Positions 21,801 through 35,200 of a DNA stretch of 64,000 nt are shown here, piece by piece (the first letter of the stretch is position 1; each line of letters opens with the position of its first letter). This DNA is from Arcuatula senhousia (lineage: Eukaryota; Mollusca; Bivalvia; Mytilida; Mytilidae). Both the position numbers and the translations under genes were made by a program. Below the pieces are notes generated by a model. It was not told where the DNA came from. It made no database searches and saw only the letters and a list, made by a program, of their open reading frames with translations. The stretch lies in the NCBI GenBank assembly GCA_963971305.1, contig OZ020311.1, forward strand, positions 3,472,001 through 3,536,000. Reading direction: 5' to 3'.

Positions 21801-24800
21801 AACAGGACTCTCTATCGTCTGTAGATCATCATAACTATATAAGGAACTGGGATGTGAACCACTTATAAATAGACGAAACAGAAAAAAGCTACAAATGTTT
21901 TATAGTATTAAAATTGGGAATGCACCAACGTACTTATCTAAACTTATTCCACAAAATATACAATCAACGACCATCTATCCACTTCGAAATGGAAATGATA
22001 TAATTGCACGTTTTCGTAGACTTTCGATAACAACAGAATCTTTTGTGCAATCGACAATAAAGTCATTGAAAATATTAGATTCTACAATTTGATATCTTGA
22101 TACAGTATCAAAGTTAAAAAGGGAATTAAAACAAAGCATCACCCATAATGAACGAACATCAGCTCATTTTCTTTATGGTCCGAGAAAACTTAACGTTATT
22201 CTTTCTCAATTTCGATGCTCTGCATTCTTCTTGAACTTTAATCTATACAGTGTAAATATACTTGCTAGTCTAGCCTGTTCGTGAGGATATGTTAGGGAGG
22301 ACAAGGATCATTACTTTCTTCATTGCCCCATCTATGAAAACGAAAGACGACGCCTATTCCATAAACTAGCGTGGATACCCCAACCTTTAACCATTAATAA
22401 AGATCTTTTGACAAAGGGAAGCGTCATGCTTTCCTATCAGCAAAATACTTACGTCTTCCAGCTGCAAGTTTATAATTTCATCAAACAGTCTAAAAGATTT
22501 GTTGTGGTTTAATTAAATTTAATATCATGTCATCCGGATCTCAGCACACCATTGTCAACCTCATCGTCATCATTGCCATCTTACATATACAAAAGTTTGA
22601 ACCATTTTCTTGCCTATTATGCATGCAAATATTCTGTGTTATTTCTGATATTGTATTTTCTTGGAGAGGACTTCTTAAGTCTGTTTGACTTGTGTCCTAT
22701 TCTTTTTGTAATTTTTTACCATCGTTACAAATAAAATATGATTAAACTAATAGTTAAGATGATGGTCAAGATAACCAAGGCATCAGTGGTCAAAACAAAC
22801 GACCAGCAAGTCGAGTCTGTGATTCAATGGTCAATTCCAAGTTATAAATAGAAGGTCGTGACATGTCATGTCACTTAAAGTTTATAAATAGTCCGCATTA
22901 CTGTTAAAGCAAATAGTGTTATTAAAAGTAAAAGAGCAAAGGTGAGTGATTAAAACAAAAGCGACTAAAACTCACAATCCTGCACGCAATATAAATACAA
23001 GAGGCTCCCAGGAGCCTAAATCGCTCACCTGGTCTTGATATCAACCCTATATTTTGTAGAGCTAAATGAGCTGAAGATTTAAGCAAGCAACAGTTTTTTT
23101 CTTTATCTACTATAGTTTTCATTCTATAGGCCAAAAACACAAAAAACGTTATTTTAGGGGCTGTAACCCCTATAAAGGGTCATCTGACAACTTCAACCCT
23201 ATGGAGACTTTTGTAGAGCTTTATGCGCTGAACATTTAAGCAAGCAGCAGCTTTTCTCTATCTGCTATAGTTTTCATTCTAAAGGCCAAAAACATGAAAA
23301 ATGTTATTTTAGGGGCCGTAATCCCTATTAAGGGTCATCTGACAACTTCAATCCTATTGAGACTTTGTAGAGCTAAATAAACTGAACATTTAAGCAAGCA
23401 ACAGCTTTTCTCTATCTGCTATAGTTTTCATTCTATAGGCCAAAAACATGAAAAACCGTTATTTTAGGGGCCGTAACCCCTATAAGGGGTCATCTGACAA
23501 CATTGGCCCTATGGAGACTTTTGTACAGCTAAATTAGCTGAACATTTAAGCAAGCAACAGCTTTTCTCTATATGCAATAGTTTTCATTCCATAGGCCAAA
23601 AACATGAAAAAACATTATTTCAGGGGCCGTAACCCCTATAAGGGTTCATCTGACAACTTCGACCCGATGGAGACTTTTGTAGAGCTAAATGAGCTGAACA
23701 TTTAAGCAAGCAACAGCTTTTCTCTATCTGCAATAGTTTTCTTTCTATAGGCCAAAAACATGAAATACATCATTTTAGGGGCCGTAACCCCTATCAGGGG
23801 TCATCTGACAACTTCAACCCTATGGAGACTTTTGTAAAGCTAAATGAGCTGAACATTAAAGCAAGCAACAGCTTTTCTCTATCTGCAATAGTTTTCAAAC
23901 TATAGGACAAAAACATGAAAAAACGCTATTTTTCACCTTTAAGGGGCTGTAACCCCTATATGGGGTCATCTGACAACTTGGACCAAATGGAGACATTTGT
24001 AGAGCTTTTAATGCTGAAGCAGTAGGGTGGCATCAGATTTCATCTATCTCTTATACTTTTTGATTTACAAGCCAAAAACAGTAGTCTGACCCCCCTGGTC
24101 TATTTTTAGCAACGGCGGCCATGTTTTTCGACGAATCAAAAATCCCCACATCAGTTCTGTGGGGGATACCCTAAGGTACCATCAGACCAAATTTGGTTTG
24201 ATTCTATTCAGCCGTTTCAGAGGAGAAGAAGTTTGAAGAAAAGTTAACGACGACGGACGCCGACGACGGACGACGACGACGATGGACGACGACGACGGAC
24301 GCCAAGTGATGGCAATAGCTCACCTGCAATAGCTCACATGGCCTTTGGCCAGGTGAGCTAATAAGGGAGGGCAAATAAGAGACAACGCGCATGGGCAAAC
24401 TAGAACAAGGTTAAACCAAAGCCGATCGTTTTTATTTGTTTTACTTTTGTTTGGTAACAAAAACATGGCATAAATCTAACATTCTAAGTTCATCAAAACC
24501 AGTAATTTGATCACGAAATACATCGTCCCAAAGTATTAGTTTTCAGTGATGGTAAAGTATTTACCTCTGATGCATCAACATTATGTTTAGTATATTTGTG
24601 CGCATACATTTTTCGTGGATAATAAATAATACGATATTTAAGGTTCTTTAAATTTGTTTTGTTTTGTTTTTCTTAATATGTAGCTCAAATAAATGATAAA
24701 TTTAATTTACACTAAAACCAAATCTTGTGGCACAAACCCAAAATTGTGGTACTTGGGCTTTATATTGAATGTTATTTCTGTTAAATTTAGCTAAACTTTA

Positions 24801-27800
24801 AAACCCACACACATACAATGCAAGCTTTCTTACCTCCAAAGCCTAAAAGTAAATATAAAAGACAAAGGCTGTTGTAGTTAAAAAAAAGATACACAGACTG
24901 TTTTAAGTTTGATTTACATTAAAACACATTTGTTTGATAACATAAGAATTTTAACGACAATTTAATGTTACATGTAAGCATTAACGTTCAACCTGTTTAA
25001 GTTGATTTTTTTTTTTTGTTAAAGTTTTAAAATTTTACGTTTAATTAACAATGATCGAAGTTATATTAAAAATGATTTAACGTTAATTTTGCATTTATTT
25101 TCCATTTACTAACACAGTTTCAATATATGTTAATAATTTAAAATATATTAATAACATAGTATTATCACTAACCTCCGTAGTCACTTTTTGTTTGGATGAG
25201 GGCTAAATTTAGATCCATGGTGTCCACGTCTAACAATTTGGCAGCTGAAAAAAAAAGACAATGATATTTCACAAATAAGTAGTTTGTCTTGCGCTAATTG
25301 GACATCAGATGTTCGAAAGCATTTCTGGTATTTGTTTGATTTTTTTTTCACGAAAAGAACCTCGAACCACTTTATTCTCTATTAATTGTGTCCTATTGTA
25401 CATGTAGAAAATATTGAAGCAGAATTTTCAGATATTCTTTTTAACTTTACTTGAATGGTCCGAGAAGAAAAGACAAAACAAGAAACTACACTCCATTGAA
25501 ACATCTCTTTAATGATAAGTGAAACATTTTTTTGTAATTAAGTTTAGTCACTTTAAACATAATATGGAGTAGGCATTGCCTAAATGCAAGCATAGCTAAA
25601 AGGGACTACGTTTTGTTTATATAATAATAAACATTGTAGTGCATAAATGAACCAAAACCCGGGTCGTGCACTACAATGATTATTATTATATAAACAATAT
25701 AAATACACAAAATTCATAAGTTTATTTGGTAAACAAGTTTTTCCATTTCTAACAATCTTTTTCATATATATTTTTATTCATATTTTGTTCTAAATGTCGA
25801 CATTCAGGGCTATCGCTATCATTTAATTTCTAATATTTCCATTCGCTTATTTTGGGGCGAGATGGTATGGGGCGATTAAGCTTCGAGACACGTTAGTTTC
25901 GTACGTGCATATACAAAGACGAAACGAGCAGCTTATGTGTATTTATTATTTTAAGAATATTATTTCTTGTAAAAAGCGCAATTTATTATTTTATTTAAGC
26001 ATGATTTCTTTTCTTATAAATTATTTTAACATTCACTCCGGCCCTGTAAAAATAATAACCCTTTCCGGACCATAAAAAATCTAAATCAACATAAGCAAAT
26101 TTCTCGCGGAAACAAATACCGTAGAGCTCTCCGCTCGAGCGGGCACTTGGTGCCCGCTTGTGAGCTATGCTCGCTATTATTTATCGTGGATTTGGAAACA
26201 CATCAAATGCTTCAATTTATCTTTTTGTAGTTTGAGAGTGTGGCCTTGTCACTTCTTGCATTGTATAGAAAATTAAAATTAATTTTCAGTTAATTGTTAC
26301 AAAATATGTGAAGGCATCTTTCACAGGAAATTGCTTCCTGCATTTAGACTTGAGAATTATTGTACAATCTGCTAGAAAAATCTCGTGTGTTATTTTAAAG
26401 ATTACACAATGACTTATAACCACCAAACCACAGGAGACAGCCCTTGTAAATTGACTTTCAAATAAACAACTGTAGTTAATGGGGTTATCTCATAATACTG
26501 CACCATTTAAGGAGACAGAGTAAATAAATGTCTACCTAAATCTACTTGTTCTATATGGATTATATCTAAAGGTTCATTTTGCTTCTCTGATTCTTCAAAT
26601 TCAACCTGGGTTAGATGAAGTATGGCTCCCAGCATGCAGTGCAGTATAACAAAATCCTGAAAATCCAAAGATGGGAAAACAATATTTACGGTCGTTAATC
26701 TTGACGTCGGTCAAAAGCTCTTCTGAGCTTATGTTAATTGTTTGACCTGTGTACACATCACATCACATCACTGATGTGTACTCACCGACGTTAAATAAAT
26801 CTTACCTTTACCTTTACCTACAAGCTAATAAATGATAGCGGTGGTGAGCTACAGTCAAGCTCATTTGAAGAGATGTACTTTTTTGTAGTAAATGTATTTT
26901 AGCCTTACATTTTTTTTCAAATGTTAAAGGGTTGGGTTTTTTTTCTTAAAGCAAAACTATTTTTTTTATGCTGTTGAAATGCCATATGTTACATCCTTTC
27001 TTTCAACGTACTTAAAAAAATGAAGCAATATATAGCATGACTAAACATTAAGGCTATGAGAAGATGCGACATTCGAATGTCAAAAATCCGAAAGGTGCAA
27101 AAGACTACACTTATTCTACATCTCATTTTCTTCTAAGTCAGTACACATTAATAAGAACAACACGAAGACCTAATAAAACGCACAAAAACAAATGATTCGC
27201 AATTAAGGTAGGACGATACTAAATGACATATTTCCAGATTTTTATGAAATTGGTAGACATATAGTTCTTAGTAATATACATCCACTTTTGGAATAAAAAA
27301 TGGAGGTCACGGACTTCGTTTTTAAAACAAAAGCATTTTAAAACTGCAATTTTGGAGGGAAATTAACAAAGATATATAGTAAAAAATAGCTTCAACGCCC
27401 TTTACTTTTATATTTTGTAAACGAAAATGTATTTACGATATCCAAATTATGACCAAAAACTTACACAATATTCCTTGGAAACTTTCCGATGCATTGATGT
27501 AAAATAAAGGATATGTCACGGACTTCGTTTTTAAGGTACAGTTTCGTGAACGATGCCTATACGTGAAAATGCGATAGAATCTAACTACGACGTTTTGACT
27601 GATTTTTCAATGTACAGGTATCGGTAACGTCGTTTTTAACGTAACGTCCCAGCTTAACAACGCGAACTCAAGTCGTAACGAGAGTGAACTCAGGTGCTCT
27701 GGATCACGGCTACCAATCGATCCCTGTCACAGCCGAGTGCTATGACGACAAAATTCTTAGACGAACTGAGGCCAATATTCAGTAACAGATGAGAAAAAAC

Positions 27801-30800
27801 TTTAGATAAGATGCAATGGAATTATCAGAGGGTATGATGACATTCTTAGATTTTTAGGCAGAACCTTTTTGGGAAAGCGCAGCGAAGCCTTTTGTAGTCT
27901 ATAGAGTCGTGAAGATTTTCTCGGTTTTTTTTCAGTCTAGACGGAGTGCTTTAAATTCTATAATTCTTTTCAATATTTGTTAACATGAAACACACTTTTA
28001 TAAATCCCCATTTCTATTGGCATTCAATATGATCATGACCGGCACAAGCTTTATTTAGCGCTTTGCTTTTTTTTAATTTTGGGCTTAAAAAGCAGCATTT
28101 CATGCCATGATAAATAGACACATCTCTACAAAATAACTATTTTGGTTCCTCTTCATCACATCTGGAAGTTCCTCTCAGAATTTTTGCGTCATAACATTCG
28201 GCTGTGACTTTGATCAATTAGTAGCCGCGTGGAAGGGTAAGCAGTTTCTGCTTGCTATAATATAAATTCGAAGGATTTGAACATGTTGAAGCGAATTGCG
28301 AAAAAGTTGGAAAGACATTTCTTTTTCAGAGTATATTATTAAACAAATACCACACCTTTTGTGTGAATCCGATCTGTTTCAGTATAGACATATTGTCATG
28401 GTACATCTGTCTATATTCATCTGTTTTCTCTAGTAAATGTGAACTTCCTTTATTTAGTATTCTATAAATAAAATAATGTACATATTTGCAAATTTGCTCC
28501 ACCATTAGGAATTATCAAGTATCAACACGTTTAGCCATGTGTATTCCATAGCAAAACATGGACTTAGCTGTTTGAATACAAAGGGGTACCAATCTCCCGC
28601 AACTTTTCCAACCCCTTGAAAAAAAAATTTCATTAAATTTTTACACAGTATTTATGAGATGTGCACTTTTTATTTTAAACCCTGATCAAAATGATGTGTT
28701 GGGATTCCCATAGCAAAACATGGACTTAGTCATTTAAATACAAGGGGGTAATCATCCTTTATCTGCAACACCTTCTAAACCCCTTGATAGATTTCATGAA
28801 ACTTTTACACCATATTTGTGATATAGTGTAGATGTCCACTTTCTATTTAAAAATCTGGTCACAATGATTTTGGTGGTTTTCCTTAGCAAAACATGGACTT
28901 AAACATTTTACTACAAGGGTTACTCACCCCTTATCCGCAACACCTCCTAAACCCCTCAATGGATTTTCATGAGACTTTCACACAAAACTTATGATATATG
29001 TAGAACATCACCTTCTATTTTAAAATTTGATCAGAATGATTTTTGGGTTTCCCATAGTAAAATATGGACTTGCATATCTGCTTCCGGTCCGCCATTTTGC
29101 TTCCGGTTCCACCATTTTGCTTCCGGTCGGCCATCTTGAATCTCGGCTGCCATCTTGGCTCTCATCGGTCGCAACATCCGGTAAGTAAGGGGAGGTAATT
29201 CCGCAAAGTCACCGTACAGTAAAAGGCTTGTAACTAAGTCAGTCCTTGACCGATTACTTTCGGGTTTGTTGCATCGTCTTTAGTATGAATATGTCTCTTT
29301 AATGATTTTCTTTGTGGTCTTCAGTGGTCATTAGAGGCTTGACCAGTAGGTGACCATTTCCTATTTCTTATCAAAGGTGGGGTTGTCGTATATCGCTGGA
29401 AAGGCAGCAAGGTGTAGTTGCCATTTCTGAGTTGTTTGAGTCGGTAGTGGTCAGTGGTTAGTCAGGGCTTGACCATTAGGTGATCCCTTTTTTCTTCTTG
29501 ATGTATACTAAGCGTGTAATCTTGTAAGGTCTAGTTTTATATTCTTTCTTTCGTGTCAATCTAAGGGAAGTAACTCTTGCTTTCTACTGTGTTTTAAGTC
29601 TTGTATTTGATACCGTTTTGTAAGAAATTTGCCGGGCTTTGTAGGGTAGGCTTTAAGTATTGGTTTGATCTTTTTTATAGGGCGATAGGGATAACAAATC
29701 GATTTTAAGTTTCGATACTTATTTTGAACACAGTAATAGGTTTCAGTCTTCATCCTCGTCTTCTTCACTCTCCTCGTCAGGACTGAACTGTTTTATTTTC
29801 TCATCCAGCAAGTACTTTCTATTCTCAGTAGCGTATTTCCAAGACTCTTCATACTCATAATGTTCATCGTCCCTCAGTCGTTTTGCCGTTTGTTTGATCT
29901 TCTTGTGGAGTGGACCTCGTGCCATTTCCATTTGCCACATAATGTTATTGACGTATTGATTTTTTAGAGCTTCTCTATAGAGAGGGAGCAAATCCAAATC
30001 AGCCTTTGATATTGCCTCTTTTTCGTGGAGACCTTTTTCCGTGTATTCATCCACTTTCTTTTCGTGTTCGTCTTTGTAGCTGATCATCACTTGTCCAATA
30101 AAGCCAACCCACGGATCAAACTGTTCTCCGGGGTAAGTTTCTTCGTCTTCAGGCAAGTCGTCACTCTTTTCTGATTCCGTATCCTCCTCTTCCTCTTCCT
30201 CAGTTTCCCGTTTCGGGTCCTCCTTCAACCATTCCGGTTCTCCCATTTTTCTTCTTCTGTTCTTTGTGTCTCTGTAGAATGAAAAACTTTTGGCTTGTGC
30301 AGCTGCATTCGTCGCAATGGTACATCTTTCCTTCTCGACGGCTGGGTTCTATCTGATGATTTTTGTTCCGTCCTCGTTAATTCATCTATCACTTTTGAAT
30401 AGTATAACATGTTCTTAACAGAACCCTCATTGCCGGTGCGGATTTGATCGGATCTTGTTAAATTGTCTTTCTTTCTTTTCCATATATAGACAAAGAATGC
30501 ATTCCTCAATTTTGCTAAGCTCTTTCTCTTGTATGCAAGCTTCAATGCTTTGAATCTACGCCATTCTTTAAATTACAAATACCAAAACGCGGGTATAAAC
30601 GGTTAATTTGGATATGCTATATATCGATATTTCAAGGAGTAACCTCTCATCAGTAGCATTTAAACCAAAACATTGGAAGGTCAAAATCCAAAACAGTTGA
30701 AAACGAAAAGTACTCAAAACCAAAACGTTCGAACAAGGAAGCCAAATCCAGCACCGAGGATATCGACCATGTGCATTACAAGGAAAGAAACCTGGTGTTT

Positions 30801-32254
30801 TCATCAATTTTGAATTTAGCAATCGGAAATTTCAGCGACAATATATTAGAAATTTTATGGTAATTCGTTTCAGACAAGTCTGACTACCAGGCTTGTGATT
30901 ACCCTCGGGGACCTCTGGTCCACCAGCAGCGGTTATCGCCCAGTGGTTTCAAAATTACAAATACCAAAACGCGGGTATAAACGGTTAATTTGGATATGCT
31001 ATATATCGATATTTCAAGGAGTAACCTCTCATCAGTAGCATTTAAACCAAAACATTGGAAGGTCAAAATCCAAAACAGTTGAAAACGAAAAGTACTCAAA
31101 ACCAAAACGTTCGAACAAGGAAGCCAAATCCAGCACCGAGGATATCGACCATGTGCATTACAAGGAAAGAAACCTGGTGTTTTCATCAATTTTGAATTTA
31201 GCAATCGGAAATTTCAGCGACAATATATTAGAAATTTTATGGTAATTCGTGTCAGTAATATTTGCTGGCAGTCTATGCACGGCACAATTAAATTTTGTTT
31301 CGATTTATAAAACTGATCTTTTGGCTTTCTCTCGCCGCATTTACGACAAACACGTTCCCCGTTCTCACTTTCAATGTTCTTTTCTATGAGTTTTGAAAGA
31401 TAATCAATAACATTTACGTGCGTCTTGTTCGAATACTTTCGAGCCACTGACAACATTGTTCATTTATTTTGCCTTTTCAAAATTATATCGTCCAATCATC
31501 TCTCAGCATTTTATCACGTAACTTACTCTAAGCTCTTCTTGCTCTTTTGTTTGCTCATTTTGCTCTTTTGCAGCTCATCTTGCTCTTTTTTCTTGCTCAT
31601 CTTGCTCTTTTGCAGCTCATTTTGCTATTTTGCCTTGCTCGTTTTGCTCCTTTGCTTGCTCATCTTGCTATTTTGCAGCTCATTTTGCTCTTTTGCCTTG
31701 CTCATCTTGCTCTTTTGCTGCTTTTTTTTAACTATTTTAGTTACTCCAGCAGCAGCAGCAGCCGTTTTAACACCTTCTCCCCCTTCCACTTAAGCAGCAG
31801 CAGCAGCCGTTTACCCCCTTCTCCCCCCTTTTCACTTATGCAGCAGCAGCAGCAGCCGTTTTACCGTCTTCTCCCCTTTCACTTACGCAGCAGCAGCAAC
31901 AGAGGCAGCCGTTTCCTTACCTTCTTCCATTTTCTTCTAGTTGTGTTTTTCCTTTCCTGTGTTAACTTGTACACCTCCCCTTTTTTTGTCAAGCAGAGAA
32001 TCCAGACCACTTTATACTTTTAATTTTCCATTGGCCTTGTTTGAAATCTGTTGGCGACTCGTGTCACTGCCAGATCTCACCAATGAAGTCGCTAACTATC
32101 CCATTGAGATCATTTTGTACCTGATAACACAATATTTTCTATGTTCAAACCAGTTCAAACCGGTTTCTTTTCGTTCCGATACTACCCATTTGCAGTTCTA
32201 ATTTTAATCCTTACCATAACCCTAACCCTAACCCTAGCTATTCTAGTTTGTTTT

Positions 32255-32288
<34 letters not shown>

Positions 32289-35200
32289 TCCCTAGCTATT
32301 GTAGTTTGTTATTCTAGCCCTAACCCTAAACCTAACCATAACCTTTAACCCTAACCCTAATCTCTAATCTTAACCTTTTCTCTTTTCAGTTCTATTTTTA
32401 GCCCTCGAACAAGTATTCGAACAAGACGCACATAAATGTAATGGATTATCTTCCAAAACTCATAGAAAAGAACATTGTAAGTGAGAACGGGGAACGTGTT
32501 TGTCGTAAATGCGGCGAGAGAAAGCCAAAAGATCAGTTTTATAAATCGACACAAAATTTAATTGTGCCGTGCATAGACTGCCAGCAAATATTTAAAGAAT
32601 GGCGTAGATTCAAAGCATTGAATCTTGCATGCAAGAGAAAGAGCTTAGCAAAATTGAGGTGAGTGAGTGAGTGAGTGAGTTGGTGTTTTACGCCCGTGCA
32701 ACGCTATATAGGTTATTTACAGGCGATGAACATGAAAAGGATGATACAATGAACATGAAATGATGATGATAAATGAAAAATGGGGATGGGGTGGGACACA
32801 AAGGACCGGTAAATTTTGAAGAACCACAGGAAAAGGGGAGAGGTGGGTAGGGGCGGAAAATTTAGCCTATGTGGTGCACTACTTGGCGGTCCACAAAGGG
32901 GTCTTTTACGTGCATGAAGCGTGGCACTCTCCACACACGTTGGCCCACTATGGTCGGCGGTCAGGGTTTCCGTATTATAGACCTGACAACCCCCGCGGAC
33001 GAGGGCTATCCTATTCAGCCACGTAGGGTACACACTTGGTCGCTCTGTGGGCTGAGCACTGACCCGACGTCAGAATCCCAAGACCCTTAGTCGCCTTTTA
33101 CGACAAGTTAGGTTCTGCTGCGGGCCTATGCAAAATTGAGGAATGCATTCTTTGCCTATGTATGGAAAAGAAAGAAAGACAATTTAACAAGATCCGATCA
33201 AATCCGCACCGGCAATGAGGGTTCTGTTAACAACATGTTATACTATTCAGAAGTGATAGATAGATTTACAAGGACGGAACAAAAATCATCAGAAAGAACC
33301 CGGTCGTCGAGAAGGAAAGATGTACCATTGCGACGATTGCAGCTACACAAGCAAAAAGTTGTTCAATCTACAGAGACACAAAGAACAGAAGAAGAAAAAT
33401 GGGAGAACCGGAATGGTTGAAGGAGGACCCGGAATGGGAAACTGCGGAAGAGGAAGAGGGGGATACGGAATCAGAAAAGAGTGACGACTTGTCTGAAGAC
33501 GAAGAAACTTACCCCGGAGAACAGTTTGGTGCATGGGGTGGCTTTTTTGGACAAGTGATGATCAGCTACAAAGACGAACACGAAAAGAAAGTGGATGAAT
33601 ACACGGAAAAAGGTCACCACGAAAAAGAGGCAATATCACAGCCTGATTTGGATTTGCTATCTCTCTATAGAGAAGCTCTAAAAAATCAATACGTCAATAA
33701 CATTATGTGGCAAATGGAAATGGCACGAGGTCCACTCCACAAGAAGATCAAACAAACGGAAAAACGACTGAGAGACGATGAACATTATGAGTGTGAAGAG
33801 TCTTGAAATAAAACATTTCAGGCCTGACGAGGAGAGTGAAGAAGACGAGAATGAAGACTGAAACCTATTAGTACGCTCCCGAAGGGAGCGATAATGGTAG
33901 AAATGTCAATATTACAGTTGTACTATGGGCTCAATTTTCCTTCAACGTCCGGTAAACCACGCGCGGTTTCCCGAACTTTCTGCGTCTTTTTAACGCTTTT
34001 TTCTTTGAAAATTCCTGACGTCATTAAGCGCACACAGGACCCACAAGAAAAGCTACTTTGTTTTTATTTTCGAATAAGAATTTGTTTCAATTAATTGCCC
34101 AATAAACATTTGAAAACTTATTTTAGCTTGTTAAATATTTAAGGATACGTTCATACTTCGCCGGGAGCGTCACAGGTTTAACCTGCATCATATTATATTC
34201 AAAATAAAGTATCGAAACTTAAAATCGATTTGTTATCACAATCGCCCTATAAAAAAGATCAAACCAATACTTAAAGCCTACCCTACAAAGCCCGGCAAAT
34301 TTCTTACAAAACGGTATCAAATACAAGACTTAAAACACAGTAGAAAGCAAGAGTTACTTCCCTTAGATTGACACGAAAGAAAGAATATAAAACTAGACCT
34401 TACAAGATTACACGCTTAGTATACATCAAGAAGAAAAAAGGGATCACCTAATGGTCAAGCCCTGACTAACCACTGACCACTACCGACTCAAACAACTCAG
34501 AAATGGCAACTACACCTTGCTGCCTTTCCAACAATATACGACAACCCCACCTTTGATAAGAAATAGGAAATGGTCACCTACTGGTCAAGCCTCTAATGAC
34601 CACTGAAGACCACAAAGAAAATCATCAAAGAGACATTGTCATACTAAAGACGATGTTACAAACCCGAAATGAATCGGTCAAGGAATGACTTAGTTACAAG
34701 CCTTTTACCGTACGGTGACTTTGCGGAATTACCTCCCCTTACTTACCGGATGTTGCGACACCGGAAGGAAGATGGCCGACGAGAGCCAAGATGGCCGCCG
34801 AGATTCAAGATGGCCGACAGGGAGCAAAATGGCGGACCTAAAGCAGATATGACGTCACAGAGGGGCTGCTCGGCCCTGCTCGGTGCATATATACTACTAA
34901 GAGGTACCCATTCCTTATCCGTAACTCTTTCTAAATCCGCAAATGGATTTTCATAAAACTTTCACACAATCTTTGTTACATAATAATGTGCACCTCCTAT
35001 TTCATCATTTAAAATTTCTTCTGATTGATATTTTTTTGACGGGGGTATTTATTAAGGGCTGCTGTTCACAGCTTTTTTCTAGTTACTCTTTTATTTTGGG
35101 CATCCTTCCTTTTTATTTGAAATTTAACCATAGCCCTACCCCCATAAAAATCAAATTGTTTCTCCCAAATAGTTTCCCATTTTATAATGCTATCGCTCAG

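Larger units (their letters stand above)
29073..34851. mobile_element. 5.8 kb giant inverted-repeat element carrying two copies of a virus-like/transposon-like gene set
   Basis: The left arm (29073-31443) and right arm (32404-34851) are inverted copies of each other with strong identity through coding and non-coding parts. The outermost bases CATATCTGC are common to both ends, followed by tandem CGCCATTTTG / GGCCATCTTG words. Each arm encodes, reading outward from the loop, a zinc-ribbon N-terminal segment, a basic segment with a C2H2-like finger in another frame, and an acidic ORF. The loop (31444-32403) holds TTGCTC minisatellites, CAG clusters and telomere repeats. It interrupts a 170-base tandem array in intron 5 of myosin gene 1. 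The origin could be a large DNA transposon or a fragment of an integrated DNA virus of the Polinton or adintovirus sort; no capsid, polymerase or integrase was seen, so this is inference. Confidence 0.65.

Noticed and set aside
30568..31204. Two ORFs with identical sequence starting [11 protein letters not shown]
   Set aside because: They are the same frame in two copies of the 380-base repeat.
31425..32023. Long overlapping ORFs rich in Leu/Phe/Cys
   Set aside because: Low-complexity translation of the TTGCTC and CAG minisatellites.
32208..32378. True chromosome end
   Set aside because: Unique sequence and myosin exons continue on both sides; the repeats are degenerate and internal.
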